Shown here piece after piece: positions 1-9,869 of a DNA stretch of 64,000 nucleotides. How positions within the stretch are numbered: position 1 is the stretch's first letter; the number at the start of each line of letters is the position of its first letter. This stretch comes from Acidimicrobiaceae bacterium (GTDB taxonomy: Bacteria; Actinomycetota; Acidimicrobiia; Acidimicrobiales; RAAP-2): positions 34,033 through 98,032 of the forward strand of contig DAHUZS010000114.1 of the NCBI GenBank assembly GCA_027315045.1, read 5' to 3'. The notes below the pieces were generated by a model. It made no database searches. It had not been told where the DNA came from and saw nothing but the letters and a program-made list of their open reading frames with translations. Position numbers and translations under genes: made by a program.

Positions 1-187
1 ACCGGCGGGCCCAGTGGACGACGAGGCGGAGGTTGGCTGCCACCATCTCCCGCTTGGCGTCCTGGTCGCCGGCGGCGACTCGCTTGGCCAGTTCGAGCTG
101 TCGGTCGTAGTCGGGCATCGGGTGCCGCTCGAGGTCGCGGAGCAACAACCCGAGGCTGTCGGTCGTCGGTGCGCTCTGTGGGCTCAT
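1..187 (-). CDS. Sigma-70 family RNA polymerase sigma factor, N-terminal fragment (cut by window edge)
   Basis: This is the first 62 codons of a minus-strand gene that runs off the left edge. The translation contains ELAKRVAAGDQDAKREM followed by NLRLVVHWARR. That matches the end of region 1.2 and the start of region 2.1 of primary or group 2 sigma-70 factors, where core RNA polymerase is bound. The ATG at 187-185 has a GGAG about 11 nt upstream, so it looks like a leadered gene. The N-terminus is short (about 25 residues before the conserved part), which suggests a group 2 type (SigB/HrdB-like) rather than a long RpoD. The rest of the protein is outside the window, so the subtype is unknown. 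Confidence 0.8.
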   Translation of the reverse strand, partial: MSPQSAPTTDSLGLLLRDLERHPMPDYDRQLELAKRVAAGDQDAKREMVAANLRLVVHWARR

Positions 188-401
188 CGTGCAAGGTTCT
201 CCGGTTCGCTTCCCTGTGGCTCTCCGAGTCGATCGCCGGCGGGCCTCGATCCTGAGCCGCGGCTGTGACACCACCGGCGTGTTCGACCGCTCTTTGGTTT
301 CAACGCCCGCCGGGGCCGGCACATTCCGAGCTGAAGCGGCCGGTGGCCCGGATGGGCCGAAGGGAACGTTCCCGCCCCCGGTGCCCCGTCGAGTTGCAGG
401 G
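188..401. other. Intergenic region between divergent sigma factor and phosphatase genes
   Basis: About 210 bp separate the two divergent starts. On the minus strand a TTGAAA lies at 303-298, but no good -10 follows at the right distance. I see no RNA gene or long inverted repeat. The sigma factor leader must lie here. Confidence 0.4.
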
Positions 402-1022
402 ATGCGTGGCGCATGTTCTCCTGATCCGGTGGCGTCGGAGCCCCTTCCCCAGCTGCACAAACTCGTCCTGGCCCGCCACGGGGCGACCGCCTGGAGCGTC
501 GAGGGACGGCACACCGGGCGCACTGACGTCCCGCTCAGCGACGAGGGGCGGGAGGAGGCCCGGCGGCTGGCGGTGCTCCTGGCGCCGTTCGTCTTCTCCC
601 TCGTGTTCACGAGCCCGTCGTCCCGGGCGACCGAGACCTGTGCTTTGGCCGGCTACGGGGACCGGGCCGAGGTCGACCCGGACCTGGCCGAGTGGGACTA
701 CGGGGAGGCGGAGGGGCGGACCACCGAGGAGCTGCGCGCCACCCGCCCCGGCTGGACGCTATGGCAGGAGGGGGTGGTCGGAGGGGAGTCGGCCGCGGAT
801 GTCGGCCGACGGGCCGACCGGGTGATCGCCCGAGCCCGGGCGGCCGACGGCGACACGCTGTGCTTCGCCCACGGGCACCTGTCGCGGGTGCTGGCGGCCC
901 GGTGGGTGGGGCTGCCGCCGGTGGGCGGCCGGCTGGTGGCCTTCGACGCCGGGTCGGTGGGGGTGCTCGCCTACGAGCGGGAGGTGCCGGTCATCGAACG
1001 CTGGAACGAGCGGCCCCGCTGA
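402..1022 (+). CDS. Histidine phosphatase family protein (phosphoglycerate mutase-like)
   Basis: The 206-residue protein has the RHG signature LARHGATAWS near residues 23-32, with the phospho-accepting histidine at about residue 26. It also has an acidic segment AEWDYGEAEGRT and a second conserved histidine in CFAHGHLSRVLA, the usual layout of the histidine phosphatase superfamily. The substrate cannot be read from sequence; members include sugar-phosphate phosphatases and broad-specificity acid phosphatases. I chose the ATG at 402 because a purine-rich GCAGGG precedes it. A GTG at 429 would give a shorter N-terminus closer to the RHG motif and is a real alternative. The 3' end overlaps the convergent Rrf2 gene by 32 nt. 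Confidence 0.8.
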   Translation: MRGACSPDPVASEPLPQLHKLVLARHGATAWSVEGRHTGRTDVPLSDEGREEARRLAVLLAPFVFSLVFTSPSSRATETCALAGYGDRAEVDPDLAEWDYGEAEGRTTEELRATRPGWTLWQEGVVGGESAADVGRRADRVIARARAADGDTLCFAHGHLSRVLAARWVGLPPVGGRLVAFDAGSVGVLAYEREVPVIERWNERPR

Positions 1023-1467
1023 GGGCGGGCGGTTCGGGGGCCGGTGCGACGCCCCGGACCTTGTCGACCATGTCGGCCAGGGTGAACGAGGAGAGGTGCT
1101 CACGCATCTTCTCGCCCACCTGGGCCCAGAAGTCGAGCAGGACGCACTGGCCCTCGTGATCGCAGGCCCCGTTGGCGTGGGGCTCGCCGAACTCCCCGGC
1201 GACGATCGGCCCGTCGACGGCCGAGACGATCTGGGCCAGCGTGATCATCTCGGGCGGGCGGGCGAGCACGTAGCCGCCGCCGACCCCACGCTTCGAGCGG
1301 ACGAGGCCGGCACCCTTTAAGGCCAGCAGGATCTGCTCCAGGTAGGGCTGGGGCAACCCGGTGCGTTCGGCGATGTCCCGGACCGAGGTCGGCACCGACG
1401 CCGAGTCGTGGAGCGCGAGCGAGAGCAGCGCCCGGCTGGCGTAGTCGCCCCTCGTCGAGACCCGCAC
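991..1467 (-). CDS. Rrf2 family transcriptional regulator
   Basis: The 158-residue protein has an N-terminal winged helix typical of Rrf2 regulators: RGDYASRALLSLALH, then the recognition helix around LPQPYLEQILLALKGAGLV and the wing KRGVGGGYVLAR. Family members such as IscR, NsrR and RsrR bind DNA and many carry an Fe-S cluster on three cysteines. Here only two candidate ligands are visible, Cys102 and Cys108, so cluster binding is possible but not certain. The GTG start is preceded by TAACAT six bases away and no Shine-Dalgarno, which indicates a leaderless mRNA. No Fe-S assembly operon is adjacent, so its target is unknown. Confidence 0.85.
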   Translation of the reverse strand: MRVSTRGDYASRALLSLALHDSASVPTSVRDIAERTGLPQPYLEQILLALKGAGLVRSKRGVGGGYVLARPPEMITLAQIVSAVDGPIVAGEFGEPHANGACDHEGQCVLLDFWAQVGEKMREHLSSFTLADMVDKVRGVAPAPEPPALSGAARSSVR

Positions 1468-1473
1468 GCCACG

Positions 1474-1479
1474 ATGTTA
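1474..1479 (-). promoter_or_regulatory. -10 element of the Rrf2 gene (leaderless)
   Basis: The minus strand reads TAACAT, then six bases, then the GTG start at 1467. Transcription would begin at or next to the start codon. No convincing -35 is visible. Confidence 0.55.
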
Positions 1480-1546
1480 CCGGGCACCGGGGACCGGCCC
1501 CGGACCACGGCCCGCTGTCGGGTGCCTGGACCGTTAGCATCGGCGC

Positions 1547-1777
1547 GTGCGTGTCAGGCTCCCCCCAGCTCGGTCGAGTGGCGACCGTCGGATCCACGCC
1601 GCCTCGCAGGCCATCGCGCTGACCCAGCTGCGCGCTGGGTCCGGACGTGCCCACCTCGAGCACCCCATGGAGCTGGGCGCCACCAAAGCGGAAGCCACCG
1701 CCGGCTCGCGTCGGCTCCTCGCCGATGCTCGGGCACAGACTCTTCGGGCGGCGGCTTGCGTCGCTCCCAAGCCTTGA
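1547..1777 (+). CDS. Possible leaderless small protein upstream of bpa (hypothetical)
   Basis: A TAGCAT at 1535-1540 is followed by six bases and a GTG, the same spacing as clear leaderless genes elsewhere in this window. The frame from that GTG is 76 residues, basic and alanine-rich, with no motif I recognise. It ends 14 nt before bpa. The promoter signature supports transcription from here; translation is less sure because composition is not strongly gene-like. It fills most of the 324-bp gap between the Rrf2 gene and bpa. It could instead be an untranslated bpa leader. Confidence 0.3.
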   Translation: MRVRLPPARSSGDRRIHAASQAIALTQLRAGSGRAHLEHPMELGATKAEATAGSRRLLADARAQTLRAAACVAPKP

Positions 1778-1791
1778 CAGAGGACCATCCG

Positions 1792-2301
1792 ATGGCCGAC
1801 GACCAGACCCAGATGCAGCCCGCCGAATCGGTGGCGCCCGACGAGGTGATCCCGGCCGAGGGGCGTGACGAGACGTTCGAGGTGGCCGGGGGGGAGACCA
1901 TCGAGAAACCGGCCAAGGTGATGCGGATCGGCTCGATGGTGAAACAGCTCCTCGACGAGGTCCGCCAGGCCCCCCTCGACGAGGCCGGGCGGGCCCGGCT
2001 GCGGGAGATCTACGGCCAGTCGGTCCGGGAGCTGACCGGCACCCTCTCCCCGGACCTCGCCGCCGAGCTCGAGTCGATGGCCATCCCCTTCGACGCGGAC
2101 ACCGTGCCCTCCGAGGCCGAGCTCCGGGTGGCCCAGGCCCAGCTGGTCGGGTGGCTCGAGGGTCTCTTCCACGGGATCCAGGCCGCCCTCATGGCCCAGC
2201 AGATGTCGGCCCGGGCCCAGCTGGAGGAGATGCGCCAGCGCGGCCTGCCCCCGGGCGCGCCCCAGTACCCAGGCGGCGGGGAGCGGCCCGGGTACCTCTG
2301 A
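1792..2301 (+). CDS. bpa: Bacterial proteasome activator Bpa/PafE
   Basis: The 169-residue protein carries the hallmark Bpa core: KPAKVMRIGSMVKQLLDEVR near residue 39, then PLDEAGRARLREIY, PSEAELRVAQAQLVGWLEG and FHGIQAALMAQQM. Bpa forms a dodecameric ring that opens the 20S proteasome gate and delivers unfolded proteins without ATP. Docking uses a C-terminal motif with a penultimate tyrosine; this protein ends PGYL, which fits the GQYL type. It implies the organism has a 20S proteasome, whose subunits are not in this window. The ATG at 1792 has an AGAGGA Shine-Dalgarno at 1779-1784. The acidic N-terminal 40 residues are variable in the family. Confidence 0.93.
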   Translation: MADDQTQMQPAESVAPDEVIPAEGRDETFEVAGGETIEKPAKVMRIGSMVKQLLDEVRQAPLDEAGRARLREIYGQSVRELTGTLSPDLAAELESMAIPFDADTVPSEAELRVAQAQLVGWLEGLFHGIQAALMAQQMSARAQLEEMRQRGLPPGAPQYPGGGERPGYL

Positions 2302-2380
2302 GCCCGGCCCGCCCGCCCCACGGCCGCGGTGAGCCCGCCACGTGAGGGAGCGAACGGCCACGGGGTCACCTCCCCGGGGC

Positions 2381-2386
2381 TATAAA
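2381..2386 (+). promoter_or_regulatory. Candidate -10 (TATAAA) upstream of dnaE
   Basis: A TATAAA lies about 100 nt before the dnaE start in otherwise GC-rich DNA. No clear -35 is at the right distance. A second AT-rich patch TAGTTC at 2414-2419 is an alternative. Confidence 0.3.
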
Positions 2387-2422
2387 GGGGCGAGGAGAGG
2401 AACCACAGCTTTGTAGTTCGTC

Positions 2423-2434
2423 CACAGGCCTGTG
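2423..2434. promoter_or_regulatory. 12-bp perfect palindrome in the dnaE leader
   Basis: CACAGGCCTGTG is a perfect palindrome about 50 nt before the dnaE start. It is flanked by an outer pair, CCACAG at 2403-2408 and CTGTGG at 2441-2446, which are also complementary. It could be an operator for a dimeric regulator or the tip of an RNA hairpin. No specific factor is suggested. Confidence 0.35.
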
Positions 2435-2483
2435 CGGGATCTGTGGGCCATCGGGCTGACCACGAGACGGAGGGCGCAGGGAC

Positions 2484-5400
2484 TTGGCTGAGCAGTCGTT
2501 CGCCCACCTGCACACCCACACCGAGTTCTCGATGCTCGACGGCGCCGCCCGGGTCGACGACCTGGTGGCGGCGGCGCTCGCCGACGGCCAGCCCGCCCTC
2601 GGGATCACCGACCACGGGAACATGTACGGGGTCCTCGACTTCTACCGGGCGTGCCGGGACGCCGGGATCAACCCGGTGATCGGGACCGAGGCCTACATGG
2701 CGGCCGAGTCCCGCCATGAGCGGCCGGTCCGGCGGGGCCGGCTCGACGACACCGGCGGGGACGTCGAGGGGGGTCAGAAGCTCTACTACCACCTCACCGT
2801 GCTGGCCGAGAACGACGCCGGGTATGCGAACTTGATGAAGCTGTCCTCGGCCGCCTACCTCGAGGGCTACTACTACAAGCCCCGGGTGGACTGGGAGCTG
2901 CTCGAGCGGCACCACGAGGGCCTGATCGCCACCACCGGCTGTCTGGGCGGGGTGGTGCTCCAGGCCCTCTTGGCCGGCGACCGGGCAGGCGCCGAGGCCC
3001 GGGCGGCCCGGCTCCAGGACATCTTCGGCCCGGAGAACCTCTTCGTCGAGCTCCAGGACCACGGCCTGGCCGCCCAGCGCCGGACCAACCCCGAGCTCGT
3101 CGAGATCGCCCGTCGCATCGGGGCGCCGCTGCTTGCCACCAACGACAGCCACTACTGCCGGCGCCAGGACGCCGAGACCCACGACGCCTTGCTCTGCGTC
3201 CAGACCGGGGCGCTCGTGAGCGACCCCAACCGGTTCAAGTTCGAGGGGAGCGAGCACTACCTGAAGAGCGCGGCCGAGATGCGGCGCCTCTTCGCCGAGG
3301 TGCCCGAGGCGTGCGACAACACCCTCTTGATCGCCGAGCGCGCCGGGGTGGAGATCGAGTTCGGCACGTCCAAGCTCCCCGAGTTCCCGGTGCCCGAGCA
3401 GTTCCAAGGCGCCACCTACGAGGAGCGGGCCAACGCCTACCTGCGCCACCTGAGCTTCGCCGGGGCCGCCGAGCGCTACGGGTCGCCGGTTCCCGCTCAC
3501 GTGGTCGAGCGGCTCGACTACGAGCTCGGCGTGATCGAGTCGATGGGGTTCGCCGCCTACTTCTTGGTGGTGTGGGACCTGATCGACCATGCACGGAGCT
3601 CCAACGTCAGGGTCGGTCCGGGACGCGGCTCGTCGGCTGGGTGCTGCGTGGCCTACTGCCTGCGGATCGTCGACCTCGACCCGATCCGCTATGGACTCAT
3701 CTTCGAGCGGTTCTTGAACCCCGGCCGCAAGGAGATGCCCGACATCGACATGGACTTCGACGAGCGCTACCGCTCCGAGATGATCCGCTACGCCTCGGAG
3801 CGCTACGGCTGGGACCACGTGGCCCAGATCGTCACCTTCTCCACCATCAAGGCCCGGGCCGCGGTGCGCGACGCGGCGCGGGTGCTTGGTCTCCCCTACG
3901 GGGTGGGGGACCGGATCGCCAAGGCCATGCCCCCGCTCGTGATGGGGCGCGACACCCCGTTGTGGGCCTGCCTCGAGCCGAGCCCCGAGTTCGCCGACGG
4001 CTACAAGGCGGCGGCCGACCTGCGCCAGATGTGCGAGGACGACCCCGACGCCCGCCGGGTGGTCGAGGTGGCCCGGGGGCTCGAGGGACTCCGACGTCAG
4101 GACGGCATCCACGCCGCCGCGGTGGTCGTCACCCACGACGCCTTGACCGAGCACCTCCCGATCCAGCGCAAGCCGGAGCCCGGGAGCGACCCCTCGGGCG
4201 CCCCCATCGTGACCCAGTACGAGATGCACGGGGTCTCGGACCTCGGGCTGTTGAAGATGGACGTCCTCGGCCTGCGCAACCTCTCGGTCATCGAGCGGGC
4301 CCTCGACATCGTCGAGCGCAGCACCGGGGAACGCCCCGACATCGACGGCGTGGCCCTCGACGACGAGGCCACCTTCGCGATGTTGCAGAAGGGAACGAGC
4401 ATCGGGGTGTTCCAGTTGGAGGGGGCCCCGATGCGCTCGCTCCTTCGCTCGCTCGCCCCCACCAGCTTCGACGACGTGAGCGCGTTGGTCGCCCTCTACC
4501 GCCCCGGGCCCATGGCGGCCAACATGCACAACGACTACGCCGACCGCAAGAACGGCCGCAAGCCCATCACCTATCTCCACCCCGACATGGAGGAGCTGCT
4601 CGGCGACACCTTCGGGCTGATGATCTACCAGGAACTGGTGATGCGGGTGGCCCAGCGTTTCGCCGGCTACTCGTTGGAGGAGGCCGACAACCTCCGGAAG
4701 GCCACGGCCAAGAAGAATCGCGAGCTCATGGCTGAGGAGCGGGCCAAGTTCGTGGCCGGTTGCGTCGCCACCGGCTACGGCGAAAAGCTCGGCAACCAGC
4801 TCTTCGACATCATCGAACCCTTCGCCGACTACGCCTTCCCCAAGGCCCACGCCTACGGCTACGGCCTCGTCGCCTACCAGACGGCCTGGCTGAAGGCCCA
4901 CGACCCGGTCGAGTACCTGAGCGCGCTGTTGACCTCGGTGAAGGACGACAAGGACAAGACCGCGGTCTACCTCGCCGAGTGCCGGAGCCTCGGCATCGAG
5001 GTCACCGTCCCCGACGTCAACCGCTCGGCGGCCGAGTTCACCCCGAGCGGAGGGGAGCGCCCGGGCATCCTCTTCGGGCTGGCCGCGGTGCGCAACGTGG
5101 GCGAGGCGCTGGTCGAGCGCATCGTGGCCGAGCGCGAGGCCGGCGGCCCGTTCTGCGACATCTACGACTTCTGCCGCCGGGTCGACCCGGTCGTGCTCAA
5201 CAAGCGGACGATGGAGTCGCTGGCCAAGGCGGGGGCCTTCGACGCCCTGGGGCACCCCCGCCAGGGGCTGTGCCTGACCCTCGACGACATCGTCGAGCGG
5301 ACCGTCGAGCGTCGCCGCGAGCTCGAGGCCGGGATCTCCACCCTCTTCGCTGCCCTCGAACCGGCCGTCGACTCGCCGGACTCGGGCGACTGGGAGGGGA

Positions 5401-6080
5401 CCCGGGTGCCGGTCCCCGACACCGAGTTCGACAAGACCCAGCGGCTGGTCTTCGAGAAGGAGATGCTCGGCCTCTACGTGAGCGACCACCCGCTGCGCGG
5501 CCTCGAGGCCGCGCTGTACGCCCACACCGACTGCCCGCTCGCCGAGCTGCGCGACGCCGTCTCCCCCGAGGCTGGTGGGGGCGCGGGGGCCGAGGGGACG
5601 GTGCGTTCGGTCGGCGGGGTGGTGACCGAGCTGAAGCGCCAGTACACGAAGAAGGGCGAACTCATGGCCCGCTTCGTCCTGGAGGACCTCGAGGCCTCGA
5701 TGGAGGTCTTCGTGTTCCCCCGGGTCATGGCCGAGTGCGGGCCCATGCTGGCCAACGACGCCATCGTCGTCGTGCGGGGGCGGCTCGACCTGCGCGACGA
5801 CACCCCGAAGCTGGTCTGCATGGAGGTCCGCCGGCCGGAGTTGGCCTCCGACGGGGTCCCCCAGGAGCTGCGCATCTCGCTCCCGCTCGGCCAGCTGACC
5901 GACGAGAAGGTGGAGCGGCTGAAGGGGGTCCTCCTCGAGCACCCGGGCCCGTGCCCGGTCCTCCTCCACGTCGGCCAGAAGGTGCTCCGACTACCGCCCG
6001 ACTTCAACGTGGACAGCCGCAATGGCCTGGTCGGTGAGCTCAAAACCCTGCTCGGGGCCAACGTCATCGTGGCCGCCTGA
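2484..6080 (+). CDS. dnaE: DNA polymerase III alpha subunit, DnaE1 type
   Basis: This 1198-residue protein is the replicative polymerase catalytic subunit. The N-terminal PHP domain starts with HLHTHTEFSMLDG and continues with GITDHGNMYG. The C-family palm has the metal-binding motif PDIDMDFDER, with aspartates near residues 420, 422 and 424, and GVFQLEG further on. The fingers and helix-hairpin-helix region includes FPKAHAYGYG, and a C-terminal OB fold lies near residue 1050. Length matches actinobacterial DnaE1. The start is a TTG at 2484 with GCAGGG just upstream; it gives MAEQSFAHLHTHTEF, the normal N-terminus. The PHP domain is intact, so intrinsic 3'-5' proofreading is possible, as known for mycobacterial DnaE1. 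Confidence 0.97.
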   Translation: MAEQSFAHLHTHTEFSMLDGAARVDDLVAAALADGQPALGITDHGNMYGVLDFYRACRDAGINPVIGTEAYMAAESRHERPVRRGRLDDTGGDVEGGQKLYYHLTVLAENDAGYANLMKLSSAAYLEGYYYKPRVDWELLERHHEGLIATTGCLGGVVLQALLAGDRAGAEARAARLQDIFGPENLFVELQDHGLAAQRRTNPELVEIARRIGAPLLATNDSHYCRRQDAETHDALLCVQTGALVSDPNRFKFEGSEHYLKSAAEMRRLFAEVPEACDNTLLIAERAGVEIEFGTSKLPEFPVPEQFQGATYEERANAYLRHLSFAGAAERYGSPVPAHVVERLDYELGVIESMGFAAYFLVVWDLIDHARSSNVRVGPGRGSSAGCCVAYCLRIVDLDPIRYGLIFERFLNPGRKEMPDIDMDFDERYRSEMIRYASERYGWDHVAQIVTFSTIKARAAVRDAARVLGLPYGVGDRIAKAMPPLVMGRDTPLWACLEPSPEFADGYKAAADLRQMCEDDPDARRVVEVARGLEGLRRQDGIHAAAVVVTHDALTEHLPIQRKPEPGSDPSGAPIVTQYEMHGVSDLGLLKMDVLGLRNLSVIERALDIVERSTGERPDIDGVALDDEATFAMLQKGTSIGVFQLEGAPMRSLLRSLAPTSFDDVSALVALYRPGPMAANMHNDYADRKNGRKPITYLHPDMEELLGDTFGLMIYQELVMRVAQRFAGYSLEEADNLRKATAKKNRELMAEERAKFVAGCVATGYGEKLGNQLFDIIEPFADYAFPKAHAYGYGLVAYQTAWLKAHDPVEYLSALLTSVKDDKDKTAVYLAECRSLGIEVTVPDVNRSAAEFTPSGGERPGILFGLAAVRNVGEALVERIVAEREAGGPFCDIYDFCRRVDPVVLNKRTMESLAKAGAFDALGHPRQGLCLTLDDIVERTVERRRELEAGISTLFAALEPAVDSPDSGDWEGTRVPVPDTEFDKTQRLVFEKEMLGLYVSDHPLRGLEAALYAHTDCPLAELRDAVSPEAGGGAGAEGTVRSVGGVVTELKRQYTKKGELMARFVLEDLEASMEVFVFPRVMAECGPMLANDAIVVVRGRLDLRDDTPKLVCMEVRRPELASDGVPQELRISLPLGQLTDEKVERLKGVLLEHPGPCPVLLHVGQKVLRLPPDFNVDSRNGLVGELKTLLGANVIVAA

Positions 6081-6092
6081 GCGCCGGGGCCC

Positions 6093-6108
6093 GCCGGGTC
6101 AACCCGGC
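6093..6108 (+). terminator. Hairpin after dnaE
   Basis: GCCGGG and CCCGGC form a six-base-pair stem around TCAA, 13 nt after the dnaE stop. There is no T-tract, so it is a candidate terminator of the GC-rich actinobacterial kind only. Confidence 0.4.
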
Positions 6109-6135
6109 CCGTTGGGCCGGGGTCACACCATCTCC

Positions 6136-6141
6136 TAGAAT
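6136..6141 (+). promoter_or_regulatory. -10 element (TAGAAT) of a leaderless gene
   Basis: TAGAAT lies six bases before the ATG at 6148. TTGGGC at 6112-6117, with an 18-bp spacer, is a plausible -35. Confidence 0.6.
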
Positions 6142-6147
6142 TCAGCT

Positions 6148-6819
6148 ATGGCCGTCGCAGCAAGCACCAAGGACTGCACCTCGCTCTCGGACGCGGAGCT
6201 GGTCGAGATGGCGGATCTCTCCGCCGACCGCCGGATCTGTTTCGACATCGGCTTCGTCTCCAAGCAGCGGGAGGAATGGGTGCTCGTCACCCAAGCCCGG
6301 GAGGGGTCCAAGCTCCGGGGGTTCTCGTTCTGCACCCTCGAGCGGATCGGCGGGACGCCGTCGCTCCTGGTCGGCCTGGCGACCACCGACCGCACCACCA
6401 AGGCCGAGACCGCCCTCAAGGCCATGATGGCCGACCAGTACCGCAGGGCCCTCTTGGCCTTCCCCGACGAGGACGTCCTGCTCGGCACGAGGCTGCTCGC
6501 TGCCGACGGGTTCCGGGCCTTCGCCAAGCTGGCCGACGTGGTCCCCCGGGTGGACCACCGGGCGAGCGGCGAGGAGCGGGCCTGGGCCCGGCGCCTGGCC
6601 AAGCGGTTCGGGGCCGAGAGCCGGCTCGACGACCGGACCTTCGTCACCAAGGGCAACGGCTCGCCGGTCGGCGGGCTGGACTTCGAGTCCCCGAAGGCGC
6701 AGTCGGCCGCCGAGCTTGAGACGCTGTTCGGCCCGGTGAACGTGGACCGGGGCGACCGGCTCATCGCCTTCGGATGGGCGATGGCCGAGGACCTGGCCGC
6801 CGGCCGCCTCAGCCGCTGA
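6148..6819 (+). CDS. Hypothetical protein
   Basis: A 223-residue soluble protein without signal peptide or membrane segment. I do not recognise the family. It has normal codon use and composition for this region, a clear promoter and a leaderless ATG, so it is a real gene. Visible features are an aspartate/lysine-rich C-terminal half and segments such as RRICFDIGFVSKQREEW and GFSFCTLERIGGTPSLL that look like beta strands. It stands alone between dnaE and a convergent hypothetical gene. Confidence 0.7.
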   Translation: MAVAASTKDCTSLSDAELVEMADLSADRRICFDIGFVSKQREEWVLVTQAREGSKLRGFSFCTLERIGGTPSLLVGLATTDRTTKAETALKAMMADQYRRALLAFPDEDVLLGTRLLAADGFRAFAKLADVVPRVDHRASGEERAWARRLAKRFGAESRLDDRTFVTKGNGSPVGGLDFESPKAQSAAELETLFGPVNVDRGDRLIAFGWAMAEDLAAGRLSR

Positions 6820-6831
6820 ACCCGGGGCCCG

Positions 6832-6846
6832 CGGGGCTCAGCCCCG
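6832..6846. terminator. Bidirectional hairpin between convergent genes
   Basis: CGGGGC, a three-base loop TCA and GCCCCG form a compact stem. The loop is the TGA stop codon of the minus-strand gene. It may end transcription from both sides. Confidence 0.45.
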
Positions 6847-7593
6847 AGGCAGGACCGCCGTGCAGACCTTGGCGCAGTAGCTGTCGCGCGGCTGGGTGAG
6901 GCAGACCAGCAGGTAGTGGGGCCGGAACCCGAGCGCGCTAGCGAGGGCCTTGCCCGAGAGCCGGTCGCGCCGGGCGGCGTCGAGAGCCCGGGTGGCCTCG
7001 GGGGCCTCCACTGGCAGCCACACGTCGTCGCGGTCCCAGCCGAAGCGGACCCAGGTCGAGTCCTCCTTGCGGCGCCGGATGAACTGGGGGCCCCGGCTCG
7101 GGACGATCAGGGCGGCCGAGGGCCGCTGGCCCCGGAACTCCCAGTAGGGGGCGGAGGGGCCGGGGAAGCCGAGGAGCGGACCGTCGGGCGAGGCGTTGAG
7201 GGCCTGGAGGAGGCGCCGGACCCGCCGGCCCCGCAGTGTGCCGACGTGGCGGGGCAGGGCGGCGACGGTGGCCGCCTCCGGCTGGGCTAGATCGTCGGTC
7301 TCGGGGTCGTCGGCCAGGACCACCTCGACCACGTCGAAGGCCGTGAGGTCGGGCTCGTGGCCGACCGGCCAGGGGACCCGCAACCGGATCAACGCGCCGG
7401 AGGCCAGGTCGACGGCGGTGGTGTCCTCCTCGGTGCTGGCCAGCACGAGGAGGGAGAGCTCGGCTCCCCCGCTCAGGTCGGCTCGTGGCCAGACCGGGGC
7501 GCGCGTTGCCGGGATGGCCCGACCGCCTATGCCCCCCCGGTGGGTCGGGCCGAGCTCCTCGGTGTTGGCTGGACGCCCGAACTGCGCCTGCAC
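6838..7593 (-). CDS. Hypothetical protein, co-transcribed with yyaL homologue
   Basis: The 251-residue frame starts with a GTG seven bases after the stop of the upstream YyaL-type gene, so the two are almost certainly one transcript. I do not recognise a family. The middle (about residues 115-190) alternates basic patches such as GRRVRRLLQAL and FIRRRKED with tryptophans, and the C-terminus has two cysteines in YCAKVCTAVL. No signal peptide or membrane segment is evident. The first 45 residues are low-complexity and the true start could be internal. Confidence 0.65.
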   Translation of the reverse strand: MQAQFGRPANTEELGPTHRGGIGGRAIPATRAPVWPRADLSGGAELSLLVLASTEEDTTAVDLASGALIRLRVPWPVGHEPDLTAFDVVEVVLADDPETDDLAQPEAATVAALPRHVGTLRGRRVRRLLQALNASPDGPLLGFPGPSAPYWEFRGQRPSAALIVPSRGPQFIRRRKEDSTWVRFGWDRDDVWLPVEAPEATRALDAARRDRLSGKALASALGFRPHYLLVCLTQPRDSYCAKVCTAVLPRG

Positions 7594-7600
7594 CGACCTG

Positions 7601-9616
<2,016 letters not shown>

Positions 9617-9623
9617 CTTTCCG

Positions 9624-9629
9624 AGCCTA
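9624..9629 (-). promoter_or_regulatory. -10 element (TAGGCT) of the yyaL homologue
   Basis: On the minus strand TAGGCT is followed by seven bases and the GTG start at 9616, as in the other leaderless genes. Confidence 0.5.
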
Positions 9630-9708
9630 CGGGGGGCCGGCCCCTCGATGACCGGGCCCGGGTGTCAAGGGCTGATTCTCGGTGATCGACGGGCGAACCA
9701 GCGCCCAG

Positions 9709-9735
9709 GGCCAAGGTTGGGGCCCGTTCTTGGCC
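9709..9735. repeat. Short inverted repeat in the menE-yyaL gap
   Basis: GGCCAAG at 9709-9715 and CTTGGCC at 9729-9735 are complementary across 13 bases. It is a weaker companion of the long hairpin at 9791-9848 in the same 253-bp non-coding gap. Confidence 0.4.
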
Positions 9736-9790
9736 AGCGAGCCCCGGTGATCTGCGCGCCCCGACTGGCCGGAGGCCCCCTTTTCATGAC

Positions 9791-9848
9791 TGTGAGGATC
9801 CCAGGCGCAGCGCAGTGAGTCTGCTGGGCTGCGCCTGGGATCCTCACA
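9791..9848 (-). terminator. 21-bp perfect inverted repeat downstream of menE
   Basis: The arms 9791-9811 and 9828-9848 are exact reverse complements over 21 bases, each containing a GGATCC core. Inside the 16-base loop GCAG and CTGC can pair as well, so the stem could reach about 25 bp. It begins 21 nt after the menE stop on the minus strand, so it may be the menE terminator. No T-tract follows. The length and perfection are greater than usual for a terminator, so a small palindromic repeat element is an alternative. Confidence 0.5.
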
Positions 9849-9869
9849 GACGCTCCTATGGCGCGTCAT

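Noticed and set aside
2010..5969. Very long open frame on the minus strand opposite dnaE
   Set aside because: High GC depletes stop codons on the antisense strand. The translation is a low-complexity mix of His, Gly, Val and Arg with no motif, while dnaE on the other strand is unmistakable. The same applies to long antisense frames at 12427-15855, 19729-24498, 37977-41435 and 57744-61838.
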